In this document: positions 61,326 through 64,000 of the stretch, piece after piece
Layout of the letters: each line of letters opens with the position of its first letter
How positions within the stretch are numbered: the first letter of the stretch is position 1
Assembly (NCBI RefSeq): GCF_041438805.1
Contig: NZ_CP109190.1
Location: 2,914,001 to 2,978,000, forward strand
Length of the DNA stretch: 64,000 bases
Direction: 5' to 3'
Source of the DNA: Streptomyces sp. NBC_01707
GTDB taxonomy: Bacteria > Actinomycetota > Actinomycetes > Streptomycetales > Streptomycetaceae
The notes under the pieces: generated by a model
Seen by the model: only the letters and a program-made list of their open reading frames with translations
Database searches by the model: none
What the model was told of the DNA's origin: nothing
Translations under genes and position numbers: made by a program

Positions 61326-63776
61326 ATGGCCCGCCGCAGTACGAAGACCCCGCCGCCGGACGACTTCGAGGAGAAGATCCTCGACATCGACGTCGTCGAC
61401 GAAATGCAGGGCTCCTTCCTCGAGTACGCGTACTCGGTGATCTACTCACGGGCCCTGCCGGACGCCCGCGACGGCATGAAGCCGGTGCACCGCCGCATCG
61501 TGTACCAGATGAACGAAATGGGGCTGCGCCCCGACCGCGGCTATGTGAAGTGTGCCCGCGTGGTCGGCGAGGTCATGGGCAAGTTGCACCCGCACGGCGA
61601 CGCGTCGATCTACGACGCGCTGGTGCGGATGGCGCAGCCGTTCTCGATGCGGCTCCCCCTCGTCGACGGACACGGCAACTTCGGCTCGCTCGGAAACGAC
61701 GACCCGCCTGCCGCCATGCGGTACACCGAGTGCCGGATGGCCGACGCCACGTCGCTGATGACGGAGTCGATCGACGAGGACACCGTCGGATTCCAGTCGA
61801 ACTACGACGGCCAGGAGCAGGAGCCGGTCGTCCTCCCGGCCGCGTATCCGAACCTCCTGGTCAACGGCTCGTCCGGGATCGCGGTCGGCATGGCGACCAA
61901 CATGCCGCCGCACAACCTGGGCGAGGTCATCGCCGCCGCCCGCCATCTGATCAAACATCCGGGTGCGGACCTGGACACCCTGATGCGGTTCGTTCCCGGT
62001 CCGGACCTGCCGACCGGCGGCCGGATCGTGGGCCTCGGCGGCATCAAGGACGCGTACGCGGCCGGCCGCGGCACGTTCAAGATCCGTGCGACCGTCTCCG
62101 TGGAGAACGCCACGGCGCGCCGCAAGGGTCTGGTCGTCACCGAACTGCCGTTCACCGTCGGCCCCGAGAAGGTGATCGCCAAGATCAAGGACCTGGTCTC
62201 GGCGAAGAAGCTCCAGGGCATCGCGGACGTCAAGGACCTCACCGACCGCGAGCACGGCCTGCGCCTGGTCATCGAGGTCAAGAACGGCTTCGTGCCCGAG
62301 GCCGTTCTGGAGCAGCTCTACAAGCTGACGCCGATGGAGGAGTCCTTCGGCATCAACAATGTGGCGCTGGTCGACGGGCAGCCGCTCACGCTGGGCCTCA
62401 AGGAGCTCCTCGAGGTCTATCTCGACCACCGCTTCGACGTGGTACGACGCCGCAGCGAGTTCCGCCGGACCAAGCGTCGCGACCGGCTCCATCTGGTCGA
62501 GGGTCTGCTCGTCGCGCTGATCGACATCGACGAGGTCATCCGGCTCATCCGCTCCAGTGACAATTCGGCGCAGGCGAAGGAGCGGCTCATCGAGCACTTC
62601 TCGCTGAGCGAGATCCAGACGCAGTACATCCTGGACACCCCGCTGCGCCGGCTCACCCGGTTCGACCGGATCGAGCTGGAGAGCGAGCGGGACCGGCTCA
62701 ACACCGAGATCGACGAGCTGACCGCGATCCTCGAATCGGACGCCGAGCTGCGCAAGCTGGTCTCCACCGAACTGGCCGCGGTCGCCAAGAAGTTCGGCAC
62801 CGACCGGCGTACGGTGCTGCTGGAGTCGGCCGGTGCGCAGGTCGCTGCGGTACCGCTGGAGGTCGCGGACGACCCGTGCCGGGTGCTGCTCTCCTCGACC
62901 GGTCTGCTGGCCCGTACGGCCACCGGCGACCCGATCGCGTTCGACGAGGACGCCAAGCGGGCCAAGCACGATGTGATCGTGTCGGCCGTCCCGGCGACGG
63001 CGCGCGGCGATGTGGGTGTGGTGACGTCCACCGGGCGGTTGCTGCGGCTCGCGGTGATCGATCTGCCGCAGCTCCCGGACACGCACGCGGCGCCCAATCT
63101 CTCGGGTGGCGCGATGGTCTCGGAGTTCCTCACGCTGGAGAACGACGAGGAAGTCGTCTGCCTCACCACGCTCGACGAGTCCTCCCCCGGTCTGGCGATC
63201 GGCACCCTGCAGGGGGTCGTCAAGCGGGTGGTGCCGGACTACCCGGCCAACAAGGACGAGTTGGAGGTCATCACCCTCAAGGAGGGTGACCGGATCGTCG
63301 GCGCCGCCGAACTGCGTACCGGTGAGGAGGACCTGGTCTTCATCACGTCCGACGCGCAGCTGCTGCGTTACCCCGCGGCGCAGGTGCGACCGCAGGGCCG
63401 GGCGGCCGGCGGTATGGCGGGGGTGAAGCTGGCGGCGGGCGCCGAGGTGCTCTCGTTCGCCGCGGTGGATCCGGCGGTCGACGCGATGGTGTTCACGGTG
63501 GCGGGCTCGCACGGCACGCTGGACGACTCGGTGCTGACGGCGAAGCTCACCCCGTTCGACCAGTATCCGCGCAAGGGCCGGGCCACCGGTGGGGTGCGCT
63601 GTCAGCGGTTCCTCAAGGGCGAGGACGTCCTGGTGTTCGCCTGGGCTGGTGCGATGCCGGCGCGGGCGGCGCTCAAGAACGGCACTCCGACGGAGCTGCC
63701 GGAGCCGGATCCGCGGCGCGACGGTTCGGGTACGCCGCTGGCCAAGCCGGTCGCGGTGATCGCCGGACCGGCGTAG
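61326..63776 (+). CDS. parC: DNA topoisomerase IV subunit A (ParC)
   Basis: An 816-aa type IIA topoisomerase A subunit. [40 protein letters not shown], and the active-site Tyr133 in [10 protein letters not shown] are intact. The C-terminal half holds the pinwheel beta repeats ([12 protein letters not shown] linker, [29 protein letters not shown]). The gyrA-type GQRGG box is not seen; [10 protein letters not shown] and RATGGVRC stand in its place, and the core gyrA of Streptomyces lies near oriC, so this is ParC. It decatenates daughter chromosomes with ParE, not encoded here. GAAGGAG lies before the ATG. Confidence 0.9.
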   Translation: MARRSTKTPPPDDFEEKILDIDVVDEMQGSFLEYAYSVIYSRALPDARDGMKPVHRRIVYQMNEMGLRPDRGYVKCARVVGEVMGKLHPHGDASIYDALVRMAQPFSMRLPLVDGHGNFGSLGNDDPPAAMRYTECRMADATSLMTESIDEDTVGFQSNYDGQEQEPVVLPAAYPNLLVNGSSGIAVGMATNMPPHNLGEVIAAARHLIKHPGADLDTLMRFVPGPDLPTGGRIVGLGGIKDAYAAGRGTFKIRATVSVENATARRKGLVVTELPFTVGPEKVIAKIKDLVSAKKLQGIADVKDLTDREHGLRLVIEVKNGFVPEAVLEQLYKLTPMEESFGINNVALVDGQPLTLGLKELLEVYLDHRFDVVRRRSEFRRTKRRDRLHLVEGLLVALIDIDEVIRLIRSSDNSAQAKERLIEHFSLSEIQTQYILDTPLRRLTRFDRIELESERDRLNTEIDELTAILESDAELRKLVSTELAAVAKKFGTDRRTVLLESAGAQVAAVPLEVADDPCRVLLSSTGLLARTATGDPIAFDEDAKRAKHDVIVSAVPATARGDVGVVTSTGRLLRLAVIDLPQLPDTHAAPNLSGGAMVSEFLTLENDEEVVCLTTLDESSPGLAIGTLQGVVKRVVPDYPANKDELEVITLKEGDRIVGAAELRTGEEDLVFITSDAQLLRYPAAQVRPQGRAAGGMAGVKLAAGAEVLSFAAVDPAVDAMVFTVAGSHGTLDDSVLTAKLTPFDQYPRKGRATGGVRCQRFLKGEDVLVFAWAGAMPARAALKNGTPTELPEPDPRRDGSGTPLAKPVAVIAGPA

Positions 63777-63780
63777 CCGG

Positions 63781-63805
63781 CCGCCCGGCCCCGGCGGCCG
63801 GGCGG
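63781..63805. terminator. Hairpin between convergent parC and the right-edge gene
   Basis: A perfect 10-bp inverted repeat (CCGCCCGGCC and its complement) with a 5-nt loop, 4 bp past the parC stop and 15 bp past the stop of the converging gene. Confidence 0.6.
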
Positions 63806-63820
63806 TGGCGGGCCGATGGG

Positions 63821-64000
63821 CTACGCGTCGTCGACCGGCTGTTGTACGTACCGCAGGACGCCCCACATGCTCTGCTCATGTGCGGCGTCCTGCGGCGTGT
63901 CCGGGGAGATTGCAGCGTGCGGAGCGTTGTCCGGCGGCTCAGGGGAGGCGTTTTCGCGGCAGGTGGCCAGCTCCCTGTGCAGGGTGCCCGGGTCGATGCC
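63821..64000 (-). CDS. C-terminal fragment of an uncharacterised protein (runs off the right edge)
   Basis: An open frame of 59 codons ending at TAG reads in part GIDPGTLHRELATCRENA, then PEPPDNAPHAAISPD and WGVLRYVQQPVDDA. Its composition is acidic and hydrophilic, with coding-like G/C-ending codons. Its stop converges on parC. Too little is visible to assign a family, and an alternative frame cannot be excluded. Confidence 0.5.
   Translation of the reverse strand, partial: GIDPGTLHRELATCRENASPEPPDNAPHAAISPDTPQDAAHEQSMWGVLRYVQQPVDDA

Noticed and set aside
61326..63776. GyrA
   Set aside because: No GQRGG gyrase box in the C-terminal domain, and the genomic context matches the parC locus of Streptomyces.

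Overview
The window is high-G+C Streptomyces chromosome: GTG starts, stop/start-overlapping operons, and Streptomyces-type genes such as cutRS, sepH, DUF3710/DUF4193 and a SlPatA-like acetyltransferase. It has two parts. About 1-17 kb is accessory and biosynthetic. From about 17.2 kb to the right edge it is conserved core chromosome.

Left part (1-16.9 kb). One minus-strand operon reads, from its promoter near 9.7 kb: class II DAHP synthase, acyl carrier protein, ketosynthase plus Cys-to-Gln chain-length-factor-like partner, benzoate-CoA-ligase-like enzyme, second ketosynthase plus Cys-to-Ala partner, third ketosynthase plus degenerate partner, and a short-chain reductase cut by the window edge. 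Most junctions overlap by 1-8 nt; only the DAHP synthase-ACP junction has a 9-nt gap. Divergently transcribed are a fused chorismate-binding/glutaminase enzyme of the PhzE (2-amino-2-deoxyisochorismate synthase) type and a DHA2-family exporter. Together they suggest a highly reducing type II polyketide (polyene-like) pathway joined to an amino-chorismate-derived aryl unit. The product is unknown to me and the cluster continues beyond the left edge. A Stealth-family sugar-phosphate transferase, a small LppU-like membrane protein and a broken metallophosphoesterase fill the boundary.

Middle (17-33 kb). An RNA methyltransferase is followed by many potassium-related genes: a KimA-like K+ importer, two divergent TrkA/RCK regulatory subunits, and the complete high-affinity Kdp system (27-aa leader peptide, kdpF, kdpA, kdpB, kdpC, then kdpD and kdpE). 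A lone ABC ATPase sits between kdpC and kdpD behind a strong terminator.

Right part (33-64 kb). Housekeeping genes: DUF3710-dut-thioesterase, cutRS, inositol monophosphatase, (copro)porphyrin ferrochelatase, an MFS gene overlapping an FAD-linked sugar oxidase, sepH, rhodanese, VOC protein, an ArsR/SRPBCC pair, thymidine kinase, a phosphodiesterase-like protein, a GNAT/acyl-CoA-synthetase fusion, ptsH, a GntR regulator, an M23 endopeptidase behind a recognisable c-di-AMP (ydaO-type) riboswitch, an M16 peptidase pair, and parC. From my knowledge of S. coelicolor this order matches its SCO5836-SCO5868 region, which would put the biosynthetic genes near the place where S. coelicolor carries its red (prodiginine) cluster. 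No tRNA, rRNA, CRISPR array, insertion sequence or phage gene was seen.
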